Below, piece after piece: positions 49,276 through 62,800 of a stretch of DNA of 64,000 nucleotides. The position numbers and the translations under genes are program-made. Numbering within the stretch: position 1 is the first letter of the stretch; the number at the start of each line of letters is the position of its first letter. Location: the NCBI GenBank assembly GCA_003344405.1, contig NOWV01000018.1, positions 62,001 to 126,000 of the forward strand, given 5' to 3'. The notes beneath the pieces were generated by a model. The model had not been told where the DNA came from, made no database searches, and was given only the letters and a program-made list of their open reading frames with translations. Source of the DNA: Trichoplax sp. H2. Lineage: Eukaryota; Placozoa; Uniplacotomia; Trichoplacea.

Positions 49276-52200
49276 ATGTCTACAGAACAGGTTGATGAAT
49301 TATACGATGTTCGAAATGGTTTCTACTTAGGAGCTTATTCTCAATGTATAAAAGATGCTCAAAAACTACAGGTAATGTCAAAGATGGCTTTCGTATCGTA
49401 CACTTTGCTACTCTATGGTTACAATGAATTACTACTTTCATTATCATTGACAAGATCTCAGTATACATCTGTGTTATGAGTGTGTTTCGCAAAGTGCATT
49501 AAACTTGATAACGATGACATGTAATCCAGTATGGTGGCTAGATAGAATTGGCAAGACTGTTGCATTATTTCTCCAGTATTGATCTCAATGTATCTGATCA
49601 GAAATAATGTGCCATTTCTCTATATCAACTTAAACTAAAATTTGCTGTTGAACAGTATAGTTGGAAAGTAAGGCAGTAATGTACTGTATATCCAAGAGTA
49701 ATCGATCTGAGTAATATTCAATTTCTCCATATCAATTTGAAGTTTATTGCTGCTATACAGTATTGCACTATACCATGACCGTAGTGTACTGTACACTCTC
49801 AAGTAAGATGGCGATGTCCATACATACGAGTAGGAGGTCCAGGTACTTATGAATAGCATCGTTGCTGTCTTTCATAATCGGATTAGAGAGTAGAGAATTA
49901 GCGGTGCTGACATTTCTGTATTTTTTCCTATGGATTGTTAAGTTCAGCTGGGTAAAATATAGGAATAAGTGTGAAGATACCGTATATGAACTGTAAAATA
50001 AGAATAGCTCTACCTTCTACAGTACAATATATACGCGTATACATACGAGGTTATACTGCGGGTTCGTCTAGCAATAAGGAATCTGCCATTTCATTTTCTA
50101 CAAACTACAGGTATTTGATAGGAAGTGTGAGTCAAATTGCTTTACAATATCAACGTAAAAGAGAGAGAAATTAGACAGATTGTTGTGCCATAGAGGGAAT
50201 AAAATAAACGGTGTAATAATTAGAATTGATTTTCTACGTTACTACTTCTTGACTTTATAATTGATCGGAATTGACTGTATAATTTCACTGTATTAAAAGT
50301 AGACAAGTTCTGTACTCACTTATTCTTTCATTCTGTATGAACTTGCATGAATGTTTTCAACCATCCAGCATTTTCATTCTTACTATTCTGACAGCACCAA
50401 TATAGTATTTTACAATTATATTTCGTTTATTAACTTTGATTTATTACTGTAAATGCTCCTGAAGCCATACTTATATGTCCTATGTGATTTACCAGTAATA
50501 CAGTATCATACTACATACGTTTCTAGAATTGAATGCGGTGCAACAGCTACAATTTTTACGCTGTGTAGATCATGTCTTAGTTAGTTTTCCATTCTGAAAA
50601 TTTGACTTAACTAGATACCACCTTTACGATATGTATTACAGCGCACTATCCGATTGAGTTACTTGCGAATTGTTGACTTGAATAGTAAATGCGCACTTAT
50701 TTTACAGTAATAAAGTCCATGTTCACAAAAATATTCCCATGACATGTTTCTATGTATAAAAGTCTGCGGTTTTTCTATTTTTACTAGCTGTCTAATCCAC
50801 AATTGGCCGTCCAGCGAGACTTCTTTGTTTACAGAGCTTACACAGCACAGGTAGGTACAACGAAGCTATGTAAAGGACAGATTTACCACCGTTGACGAAT
50901 TGTTGCTAAATATTTGCTCTAGTTTATTTTACAAGTTTCGATATTTGGAACTAAAAAATAAATTTCCAGTGAAATAATCATATTCTAATGTATGGATAGT
51001 TCTAATAGTGGATGTTACAAATTACGATCGCTTCAATTAAACGTTGTAAGGTTAATTTTATTACGGCGACTAGAAAGTAGAAGGACTTATTGAACCACTG
51101 TGTAATATATCTCCTAATTTACGTACAGCAATAACTCTTAGTTTACAATACTCGTAAGTGTACTGTATTCTTGAAGTAACTCTTGTAATTATGCCTTTTA
51201 ATTACCAGCGGAAATATGCTGTTGTACTGGATGAAGTCAAGCCCTCATCACCTTTAGAATTGCTAGGTGTGCGCTATTTAGCTATGTACCTATCAGCAAC
51301 TAGCGAAGCCGAAAGGTGATTTAACTACACACAAAAAATGATTCATCACCATTGACTACAACATATGATGTATTGATGTCGATTTGTAATTGATTTCTTT
51401 CGTAAGCTAGTAGCTGCGAAAGTAAGGTATTAAACAATCGGTGATTTATCTTACAAAATGTATGATATTGAATTTCACCTAGAGAAAGGACTATCAAAGC
51501 TGTAGAAGATAAAATAAAGGACGGTTTACAAGAAGGCAGTGACTCTTTCTTACTGATGACAGCTACCATGTACCTTCACAAACATGTACGTACTGCATAC
51601 TCATTGTACTTTATAACCTATAAACTGATAGCATCTTATTAATTATATGCTCGTTATTTCTAACTTTCTCATACAGGATTATGATAATGCTTTAAGATAT
51701 TTAAATCAAGTCGAATGCTTAGAAGGGTAAATTTTTACAAAGTTTTCAATTAGATCTCGCAAGCGTCTTATAGCCTATATAAAGTAAATAAGAATAATTA
51801 AGTACAGTATTTTATCAGACTAATAATGGCAATTATTTGACTATGTAGATCTTCCTTAGCAATCCAAGCGTATCTAAAGATAGATAGAGTGGATCTAGCC
51901 AAGTATGTCAGCCATAAGTTACATTTAAACATCATGATTTTTAGCAATTAGAATGGAATCAATTTTATCTTTAGGTTGAAATGTAAACTTTAAGGATATT
52001 GTTTCAATAAATCTTTTATTTGATTCACTCAGGAAAGATTTAAAGAAGATGCAGGATGAAGATGAGGATGCCACTTTAACTCAACTCGCCCTTGCTTGGT
52101 TCAATTTAGCTATTGTAAATACTATTTTAGGCTTGATATTTGTGTCCGCGCCTTTATCAATTTACGATCGTACATTCTCTCGATCCAAACGAGCTAGTGC

Positions 52201-52936
52201 CATTGTTTTGATAATTTATTATATTTGTAAATGATGTTAATTAAGGGCGGTGATAAACTTCAAGATGCCTTCTACATCTTCCAAGAAATGGCTGACAAAC
52301 ACGGAGCAACTGTTTCATTATTAAATAGTCAAGCATGTTGTCACATCTTGCAAGGAAAATATGATGAAGCTGAAACATTGCTACAAGAAGCTTTTGATAA
52401 GGTATTATAATATAAATACTACTGTTTAATTGTTAAGTTTTAAAAAATCAATTCGTTAAATTTTGTATTAATCCATGATTAATCGCGCCTGTTATTATTG
52501 TACCAAACAATAGGATAGTAATGATCCTGAGACATTAGTAAATTTGGCAATGATTTCTCAGCATCTAGAAAAAGCTCCGGAGGTTATATAAATAACGTTC
52601 TATTTTAAGTATCAGTAATCGTCAGTATACTATATGGACTGAACTACAGTACATGCTAATGCAGAGAACATACTGATATTAATCGTGTGTACATTTTTTC
52701 GTTTTCAGATATTTAACCGGTATTTGTCCCAAATTAAAGACGCCCATTCTGATCATGAATTTGTTAAAGATTTGGCAGCTAAGGTATAACCACCACACAT
52801 AACAGCTTACTGTATATTTGTTTAGTGATGCTGACAGTGATAATTAAGACTGGAAACTAAACTGCTATCTTGTAATTTATAGGAAAAAGAATTTGATATT
52901 ATGCTCGAACATACACGATCATCCTACACTAGGTGA
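49276..52936 (+). CDS. COPE: Coatomer subunit epsilon (epsilon-COP)
   Basis: Subunit of the COPI vesicle coat acting in Golgi-to-ER and intra-Golgi traffic; the protein is a TPR-like alpha-solenoid that caps alpha-COP. Eleven exons: 49276-49371, 50788-50850, 51209-51315, 51483-51585, 51677-51726, 51849-51902, 52033-52114, 52246-52401, 52514-52582, 52709-52783, 52883-52936. All are in phase, 302 residues, versus about 308 in human. Landmarks: [20 protein letters not shown] at the N-terminus, [67 protein letters not shown]. The start is fixed by the family N-terminus. AATAAA lies 49 bp after the stop. Convergent with PYGO. Confidence 0.97.
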
Positions 52937-53419
52937 AATGTGTATTGGTTGCATTGGTTTATTCTGAATATTAAGGAAATGATAAATAAAATAAAACAGT
53001 TATCAAAATACATTACAATGCTGCCATGACGACTATTCTCTGTGCTCGAATATCTAAGAATATCGCATTTTCTTTCAGAGATATTCTTTAGTACTGAGTA
53101 TAATGTTAAGCCACCTCTCTATTTCAGGCTGTAAATATTTCTAATATATGTAGACGAAAGGACGGGATACAGTACCTAGGTCATTGTCTGTTACCAATTT
53201 ACTAGCTGTGGCTGTCTACACCTTCCAACAATTAGTTAGCACTCTTAATCGTTTCTTACTTAATTTACCAGGTTTTACTTTTGCAAACGTTGAAGAGACG
53301 AAATGTACGAAAACGATTTTAACGTCATTTATCGACTGTAGTATTAGAAGTTGATAAATCGCGAGATTTAGTTATATGCACGTGGGCTTTACTATAATAT
53401 TTTTAAACTTTATTTACTG
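52937..53419. other. COPE-PYGO convergent spacer
   Basis: Less than 0.5 kb between the two stop codons. It contains the COPE poly(A) signal and, on the minus strand, AATAAA at 53414-53409, only a few bases after the PYGO stop. No coding sequence was seen. Confidence 0.6.
52985..52995 (+). terminator. Probable COPE polyadenylation signals
   Basis: Two overlapping AATAAA hexamers (52985-52990 and 52990-52995), 49 bp after the COPE stop codon. The position fits a short 3' untranslated region. Confidence 0.6.
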
Positions 53420-55101
53420 TTAATTACTATTAATTGGAGAAGCAATTTTACATTTTGTTAAAGGTATTGCCTTGGAAGTATAGCAATTATCACAAATCCA
53501 TTCGGCATTCTCTTCACTAGTTAAGTAGCCGTACGCAGACTGACTTAGGCCAGTGCAAGCGCGGTGAAACCAAACATCACAGCCACTCTCGCATAAAATA
53601 GCATCATCGTTATCATTGACTTCTTTGCCGCATGCCCCACATGGATAAGACGGTTCGTCAGGCTCCTAATTAATACGTATCAATACGTATTTTAATTCAA
53701 GATGTACTAACATAAAAGTTTTTGTTTTCGAAAGTGGTAGCTGACGACAGCCTTATTAGAAATAGAAAGAATAAGGCAAATACCTGCTGAGGCGGTGATT
53801 CAAGTAGTTTATCTTGCTTACGGTTTTGCTTTTTGCTCCGCTTATTACTTTGATTTCCTGTAGATAGAAAAGTTTATTACGGAGTTGCTGATTTAGTTCT
53901 GTACAGTAGTATGATAAGCTTCTGAGTTACACTTCTGAGAGGTACTATTGTATCTCCTACAGTACAAGGAGATTGTTGTTGTTATTAATAGTTTAGCTCG
54001 AACAATTTTTGCATGCCATAAATACACAATTGGTGTTACATTACTGTGCTGTATCTACAGTACATGTCGATACTCGTGTAAATGAAGTTGAGGTATTGAT
54101 CAATTTTGGCATTTACTGCAGTTGATCTGTCTTAAATTGAGAATTTAAAAAATTTTCACCTTTGAATGTATCTAGTACTGTAAATTAGCGGTAAAAATAT
54201 TTACAAATGCTCTAAGAATTACGAAAGAGGCATTTATCTACATAAGCAAAGTTGATACTTGGTACTTTTAAACAAGAGCAACTTGTGTCCAAAATTCTGA
54301 CGCATAAGCGCAGTCAAATACAGTATATGTACATCATTGATGGTAAATCGATGTCATGTTCAGTAAAAATTTATTTGTCTAGAAAGGATAATTGTATAGT
54401 TTTCATCGTTTCTTAGCGCACAGTAGATTTTACGCCATACAGATCGAAATTACGAATGTAAAACATTAATAATTGGAACGATTTCGAATTCATTCATATG
54501 CTGTGCTGGGTCGTCTGAACGTTCGTACTGCCATCATGTTTGCTATTTACCATGTTGCAATACTGTACAGAAAAGTTGCCCCATTTTCAAACGTAGGACG
54601 CAAAACTACTCGTTAGTCAATTAAAACTGACAAACAGACTTGATTGAGCACTGTTATCGTGTTTCGATCTTACGCGTTTTTACGGTGAGTTACTGTAACG
54701 GTATAAATTGATTTACCATCTCGAGTCCTATTTTAAAGGCTAGACCAAGATGAATCATTAGACTATCTTTACACAAGGCTATGGCTAAGTGTTAATCGTC
54801 TAAAGCCTTTTACGAATACGATATACACTACTAATGGACTAGTTTGCTGTAATTCTATCATAATAGATAATAGGCTTCAATCACTTCAATGAAGGTATTA
54901 CTATTCAGTTTAATCAATTTTCATTATGGTAAACTGTAAATTTAATGTCACCACGCTATTTCTGAAAATGATCAATCAATCTAGACATAGAGAGATTAAC
55001 AAGCATTATGCGCTGGAAACATTCCAGAGGGCCACTACAGTATCGAAAAGTGTTGACTTACGAGTGCTTTGATTTTGTGAACGCGTTCCTTCTCTAGGCA
55101 T
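53420..55101 (-). CDS. PYGO: Short Pygopus-type PHD finger protein
   Basis: Pygopus proteins bind methylated histone H3K4 through a PHD finger and link to beta-catenin through BCL9. Three exons in gene order: 55101-55062, 53857-53784, 53665-53420, phases agreeing, 119 residues. Residues 15-29 are a basic, nuclear-localisation-like stretch (NQSNKRSKKQNRKQD). The PHD follows: SYPCGACGKEVNDNDDAILC then WFHRACTGLSQSAYGYL and WICDNC. The Cys4-His-Cys3 ligands are at about C47, C50, C63, C67, H72, C75, C96 and C99. NDxxDAILCE, YGxL and the Trp in WFHR match Pygopus rather than other PHD families. The N-terminal homology (NPF) box and the long Pro/Gly-rich linker of bilaterian Pygopus are missing. 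A different first exon or skipped internal exons in the 1.2-kb intron 1 are possible. The start ATG is inferred from splice phase only. Confidence 0.87.
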
Positions 55102-55478
55102 CTCGATTAGGTGTTCAATAAATAAGATAAAAAGAGAGATTCCACTTACTATTGCCAATATTAAAAGGATGTCGAATAGTAGACACAAGAGTAATGTAAA
55201 AAGAAAGTCTTGCAACTCTTTCAGGCTTTGTCTACTGGCATCACTTTGTCAACTTTCGCATTTGTTGCTTAACACAGTCAAGTGGAGTGAATGCGCCTGT
55301 GCAGTGTGTCATGATGCAAAGCACGGACGTTGGGATGGAAGTACACTGGTTGTAGAGTACAAGTACTGTACTCTACCGTACCGTACGATCAGATCGGGCG
55401 AGATCCGGAATCCGGATGTACGGATGTATCTCACAGATTTCTATCTTCATCCAGATTATCACATTCAACCCTACCTAA
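55102..55478. promoter_or_regulatory. Candidate bidirectional promoter, PYGO (-) / FOCAD (+)
   Basis: 377 bp separate the two start codons. It contains GAGTACAAGTACTGTACTC, an inverted repeat (55354-55372), then CCGTACCGTACG. Both genes should initiate within or near this interval. A 117-codon plus-strand frame at 55169-55522 overlaps FOCAD exon 1 in another frame and is rejected as a gene. Confidence 0.5.
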
Positions 55479-58400
55479 ATGGATACCTATGCATTGCAGA
55501 AAGTGAAATTGCAACTGAATAATGCTAGCATTCAATGGCAGGTATATCAATCATAGATGATAATGTTTGCTCTTATAGGACGGGTATATTAAAACGATAC
55601 TGTATGCTATCCGCTTAGAATCTCTTGTTTACAATGTATGTAACTTTACTCTTTGCACATCGTTAGTAGGGCTTGAGTTGTGCAGTGTCGATACAATCGA
55701 CAAACATCTTCTTATGATTGATTGTTCAGCTGCAATTAAATGCTTCGATCGAATGTGATAGTATTATACAACATGCATATATAACTCGATATATTCAAAT
55801 TAGTAGACGACGGACGTTTTCTACACTATTACGAGTGATGACAAGCGACTCTACAGAGCTTTGTTATTGATGAATCAATGAATAATATTGTCGTTGGAGA
55901 AGTGAAGAGATGTACAATTGAACATGCTACATGGATAGTTAATGGATTCACAAAGGATATTTATATTTTGCTATATCATTTGGTAGTCAATTACGAAACA
56001 CTGTACTATAGACATGATATCAATCCGAAACCGATGATTACGTATTATGAGTAGATACAACGGCTAACCGATCTAATGTTCATATTATCGTGTATAATGG
56101 TGAATTATCCTTGAACCTGCTTGTACTATAAAAATACTGGCTAAACTATGCTAATTTTAGAAATTTATGACTATTTTACATGATTCTTGTACTGAAGTGT
56201 GGTATACGATTGCTGTAATATGCAGCTGAACAGTATCTGCTAAAATGTTTCTTCTACTATGTTATCAATCTTAATCATTTTATTTATGTGATAAATTCTT
56301 AAAACAAGGCCATAAGCGAATTATATAATAGCATTCGACAAAAACAAGATAAAATAACAACTAATACCGAAGCCAAGGTTAGTTGATACACTGTCCTTGT
56401 TTAACATTTTATGACATATCCTATTTACTAAAAATCAGCCGCACATTGCCATCATATCGTAAAATATGCCTGTATCTCATCTTGATAGTACGAAGCAATA
56501 AAATTGTTATGGGAGAATGTTAAAGCCGAAACTGATACTGCTAGATCAGCAAGTTGTTATTATATACTGAAGTTGATCGAATGTGGCCAAATGGACTACC
56601 AGTATGCAGTACAGAAAATGATCAGTTATGCTATATTCATAAAGTAAATATATCTTTCATATAAATAAATTTTTACATTTTATGATACTAGCTCCATTTC
56701 TCGCTTTATTAAACTGAGTGATATAGTGATAGACGTCGACTTACCTCATTCAAATATTAACTATTATATATGTATATATATATATATAAAAATTAACAGA
56801 ATAGAAAAAATGAATGTAAAGTATTGTACTGTCAGTACGTTTAAAAATCGAACAGAGTGCAAAGTAATATGATGTCGTTTTTATAAAAGTAAATAAATTC
56901 TGTTTTTGCAATATTACAGTTACTGCACAACAATTCGAATAAATACTTTAAATACCCTATATATTCTGTTATGAAAGGCATCCTTCAACGGCCCTGCATA
57001 CCATTTCAAAGATGCTACAACTTCATCCAATTAGCAACGTACAATTCAGTGAAGGAAGCAATTTAAACCAACTCAGGTTTGAAAAATATTTAATAAAGAT
57101 ATTACAATTTTTTTCTGGCTAAATAACAATTTCTACATGTATATTAAATTTTATTTTATATAGCGTAAATATGTCGATACATTGATATATAATTCGTGTA
57201 AAATTTCTTACCTTAGATTCTCAAATCACCCTTTCATAACGCTATTAGTACAACGGGATAATTTATGGCCAATGGTCATGACAGAAATTGAGGAAATTTT
57301 ATGCTCACGTGATAAAAAGTAATCAATCATATTTTTATCGTATTGACATTATGCTTCATAATATTATTGACTTCTATAATAATCGAAAGTTTTGAATGTT
57401 ATGAGCGGCTTATGTACTCGTACGGGTACATCGAATGTAACGGACATAACGTATGATTCTACTATGATGTAAAGATAAAATCTTAATCCAAGGCAGTAAA
57501 TATAAAATAGCGTTCTATTTAAGAGAAGCACCATGATACTTACTATAGAATTTAATTTACATAGTTGTTACTAAATGATCTGTAAATAAAAAATTAGATT
57601 TTTTTGGTTAAAATTATACTTACCTATCAATGTTACCTGGGTAAAAAATATTTTCAATTTTCCAATTAATAATGAGTTCAATCTAAAAATACTTCACTAT
57701 AGGATCGCCCAAGATGCATTGGAGTTATTGCAACCTGTCCTAATCTATGTAATAATCAAGCCTGCACTAACACCAAACTTACAGTTAATGAAGCAAAGAT
57801 TACAGAACCTACTCATCCATGAAGTCATGCGTCACAAAAGTAGAGGAGACTTACTAAATTTTCTGTTAAAATTGCCGCCGATAATGCTATCTTACCGTGT
57901 AAGTTTAATCTTTCTAATAATAAATATTTTACCTTACAAGTAATCGATTTCATCTCATTTTTACTGAATTCATATAGTTTGAAAATGATGATTCACTTTA
58001 TGATGCCGCTACATTTTGTTGTTACCTTGCTGACTGTACCCTTTGTTTGCCACGCCTGAATGGTATAAAAATTTTTTACCCTAATTATTATAGTACTGCA
58101 ATAGTAAAAATTACAGGAGAAATAGCGACGATTTCGTATATCAAGATTATTCCGTGAATATTTCTTATTATTCTTTCAAATAATATAAAATACTTATTTT
58201 TTCGTTTAGTAAATAGTTTACTGATGGTAAGGCGATACCTGATGGCAATTTCCTCCGAATTTATACAAAGGCATCATTATAACATCTCGGCCTACATCGA
58301 TTTGCTGTTAAAGATTGCCTTAAAATCACCCGAGGTATCTATATCTATAAGTACTATTGGTATCTATAATAAGTTACAGTATTAGACTTAAGAAAAGACA

Positions 58401-59825
58401 TGGCTCCAACTTCGTATCGATTCAATCACTCTTTTTGATGATGTGTAGTCATCATGAAATATAAAATTGAATGATTGGCTCTCTTATATATTATCTGCGA
58501 ATGTTTTAATTCTTGTAATATATCTATCAGGTTTTTACAAATATGGCATCCATTTCATTTATTAGTTGGCTCCTACTAGAAGTACCAGTTGATTATTGTC
58601 TATCCGCTTTACGAATAGGTTGTATAAAGCATTAGATATTACATTATATCTCAAATTTCTTCGAAATAAATTCTAAATTTTAATTCATCATTACTACTTT
58701 ACTACCAACACACAATGTAGCTGATATCATCACTCGTTCGGCCAAACAGCACCATCCTTCATTAATGCCATGTTTGGACATATTTGTGTTGCCATTGGTC
58801 AACCTTTTATCTTTACCATCGCATGACGATCAAAGTTTTATCTTCGACCACGTAACGGACATTAAGCAGTTATCATATCAGCTACTAGATACAATAAGCA
58901 ATATTTGTATAAATACTTCTTATGAGATGTTAACTAGTACAGAAATGACTGAAGATGAATATAAAGATAATGAGAATGAGGTAATAATGGTCTATCACTC
59001 GTTACGAGAATCGTACACTTTGAGATCCTGACCGTTTATAGCATTCTTGAAGTTTTATAATACTTTACTGTTCAACAGGATGAAAATTTTTCCTCCATTA
59101 CGATGGGAAACTTGCCTACATTTTTCTGTTTTAGTAGGAATATTGAGATAATCAAAAGGTGAATATCTACCCTTCTTACTAATGTATATTAATATTATAC
59201 TGTAATATTAATCTTGACTCTCTCCGTTTGTTAACTAATAGGTCATCAATTGCTTCTGTGGCCTGGCTTGATTCAGTGGACAAAGTTTCTCATGATATCT
59301 TATCTAAACTTTGTACAATTGTCATAGGATCATTCCTATTTAATCCTCAAGAGATAGTAATCTCTGCCGCTATAAATGCTACCACTAGACATTGCCGAAA
59401 TTGTCCAGATCAGGTCAGTGTTCTTGGCTATTCCTATTTTATAGATATTGTCTGGTATTATTACTTGATATATGATATTCAAACCGTTGATTCTCACTGC
59501 AACTTCACGATCTTGGAAATTACAGGTCCTTTATTTCCTTTCCGCAATGCTTTACAAAATCAATAGCGACTGCATGCCCGCTACACGTCTTAACATACTA
59601 TATTGTATTCCAAAATTAGCCACACACAAAGTTTGCTTACAATTGCTTATGTTGCTTCTTTATAATCAGGTCTATAACTCGTTGATATTTTTTAACCTTT
59701 TTTCTTACTTTCTATTTCCTAAGGTTAATACAGGACCTGTATTGACAGTTCTTACTATAATGGCAACGAATAATGACTTGAAAGCTATCGGAATACGCTT
59801 ACTGACAGAGTTATGGCTACAAGAA
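55479..59825 (+). other. FOCAD: FOCAD exons 1-14 (N-terminal block)
   Basis: Exons: 55479-55541, 56309-56377, 56489-56643, 56978-57076, 57217-57318, 57703-57898, 57978-58062, 58210-58334, 58531-58618, 58721-58980, 59079-59158, 59242-59413, 59526-59669, 59724-59825. Sequence marks: AIKLLWENVKAE, RFSNHPFITLL, IIKPALTPNLQLMKQRLQNL, PCLDIFVLPLVNLLSLPS, ASVAWLDSVDKVSHD. This corresponds to the armadillo/HEAT-like first part of the human protein. Confidence 0.9.
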
Positions 59826-62800
59826 GTATAACTAATATGCGTATTTCGCAAACCATGAAACTTAACTTTATATCATTATTCTATCTGAAAATGTAATTCA
59901 GAGAATTTTTTAAATTTAGGAGCGAATCTTTCCAAATTTATTAGATATACTTGAAAGATGTAATTATAACAAACATGAACAGGATGACTACCAAATTGCT
60001 TGTTCATTATCTATTCGAGAAATATGCAAAATCAGGTTCTCCAATTTTCTGTTGGAACTTTTACTTACGGACCGATATTGCCCATGTTTAATTGAGTACA
60101 CTCATAACTGATTACCTATTGTCAATAGGCCGAATACCTATGGCAAAGATACTCTACCATTAGTGGCTAAAATATTGGCTCCGTCCAATGGTGAAGTAAA
60201 TATTATCAGTAAAGCAGCGGCACTGGAAGGGTTGTATTATCTATGTGAAGCTAAGGTTAGCTTTGATAGAAAACAATATTTCTTACTTTCCTAAATTAGT
60301 CTTTTTAAGGTGTAATCATAATATGTTATATAATTAGAAAGCTAAATACGATATAACTAGAAATTAGGCAATGCAGATCATTTTATAAATTACGGACAAT
60401 ACTTCTGAGTAGGTCGTGGACCTAGTTACCATCTGGAATGTTTTCGTTGTCCATTTATCTGGCGATCACCGGTTAGAAGTCGTCCTGTGATCTCATTAGT
60501 GATTATAAAAAATAATATTGTATGATGTGCGGACAAGACAGTAACAAGATTATATTATTTAGAACACCCGTCGCTACTCGAATGTGTAATTTATTGTCGT
60601 TACTTCCAAGACTAACATATATTCAAAAAAGTGCCAAATATGAGGTAATGGCAGATACTACAGTGATGTACAATTACTTTCCACCAGTATTAAGTACAAT
60701 ATTGATAGATACATTTCATTTGCTATGTCTTGACGCGTTTTCGCTTGGATATCCGACTATTGCGAAAATTATAGGAATTTAACAATCAAGCATTACAGAA
60801 ATTATGGCATTACACATTATTTAAGGTTAGGCGTTAATAGATTGGATTCATATTTAATTATGTACTTTTTAAAATTCATGAAGTTTGCCATACTTACAGG
60901 AAAAAGAGATAAGACTCGCAGCATTTACGGCATTGGCAGAATTTTCACTAACACAAATGAATATCACTTGCTTGCCGACCATTTTGAAAGAAATTTTGAA
61001 AAGAAGTTCAAAAGACCATAGTTTGGAGAGTGATGAGACGAACACTAATCAGTTATTATCTGGCCAAGATATCTGTAACCTCATTCTTTATTACCCTAAT
61101 GATTGTTTGCCAGGTATTCATCGTGATGAAGTAATGTAGCCAATTCTTTTTCTCACATTATGGCGTAGCTTATCAGGGAGTTCTCTATAATGTCATAGGT
61201 ATTGAACCTTGGATCACTCAATTGATAAAAGAGGATTTAGAATCGCTATGTCATGCTGATATCTATAAGGCAAACCGCAAATCTGAGCAGGGTGACGCTA
61301 ACTCAATTTACGAATCAATATCAGTAAAATTATGGAAGGCCTATCAGGCTTGTAACAATCAAACGATGTTATCCAATCTAGCAGGTAAGTAATGCTCCTC
61401 TAAAAGATTTTACTGGAGGTATCGCTACAGATTGTTCTTTCTTCTATTTAATAATTAGTTGTTGATTGCTTAGATTTAATAACGATTCCAAATGTTAATT
61501 ACACATATTGCAAGACTAACTTTATTTTTTACATTGGCAACACTTTGATCACTTAGGAGGTCTACTATTCGCATATGATCCACGAATTAATTACGATTCT
61601 GTAGATGATGAAAAAAACTGTCATTATTATCTTAGTATGCTAGAGAGCGCATTGTTTGAGGTACTATCGACTGTAATTTCTTATTTAAGTTAAAATTATA
61701 GACAACATTATATTCAATATTAACATTGTCTACTTTGGCATCTTTGTTAGATCACATTCGATCCAACAGACTGGTACGCTATTATTCATTTACTAATGGC
61801 TTGGAGTGATTTTATGAATCGCGTGATGCAAGCTTGTATTGAGGTATGTGTAGTTGTGCTGATAATAAATTTATAAACACAATCAGAAGGAATGCTTATA
61901 TTCTAAGAAACGTAATTTGAATACTGCTAGCACTTTCATGTGAAATAATTCGTTAGCGTAAAATCAATAAGTAATAATGATCTGACCCACATTTGTATGC
62001 TAATTAGTACCATAAATCTCAAATACTGATGCGCTCTACTAGTGGAGATGCACAAAACGAATTAAAGGATGAAACGGAAGAAACATTGTTTAGGTGCTGT
62101 TTAGAAATCTAATAATAATCGTCCTTATGTTAGAATTTACATTCAGTATCGATATGTTCTTATATTTCTTATAGAACTACTGTGTTAAGATCTTATCTGT
62201 TTTATATATATTCTAATGCTTTGCTTCAGAGTTCGAGAAGACATTGTCAAGCGATTGAATGCGGCATTTAAGTTAGTAATGAGCAAAATCACTTTTTCGA
62301 GTCATACGTGAACGTATTTTAGCTAATTACGGTAATGTAGGTAACATAGTAATACTATCCCTCTGCCCCACATTAACGAAATGTATTATAATAGAAATAT
62401 CAGCAAAATCCAAGCCAATGTAATATTGGCCCTGGGTGGTCTAGCTGTGGCTCTCTTAAATCATATCGAATCAAGTGAAAGTGATCGGACGAATCATCTT
62501 GAATGGTTGATAGCATTAGCTGATCAACTTTTAGATATATATAAAGGGCAAACCACCTCAAAAATTAGTAGTAACTTAATTTTAGAGGTATTCTAGTAAA
62601 TTAAATTTTAAAACTACATTCAATTCATTTTATTAACGGCAAAACTGTGTTTAATATGAGTTATGATAATATGTTTGAATTATTAAGAATTACTCTTCCG
62701 TGATGTCACCAGTCGTTCGAGGGTGTGCTGCTCTTTCACTTTCTCAGCTGATAGCACATTTAGCAGAAATCGAATCAGAAAAATCACAGCTTGTTATGTA

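Noticed and set aside
55169-55522. 117-codon frame with a faint HPDY serine-protease look
   Set aside because: Overlaps FOCAD exon 1 in a different frame; no catalytic triad motifs. The other frame gives a convincing FOCAD N-terminus and in-phase splice.
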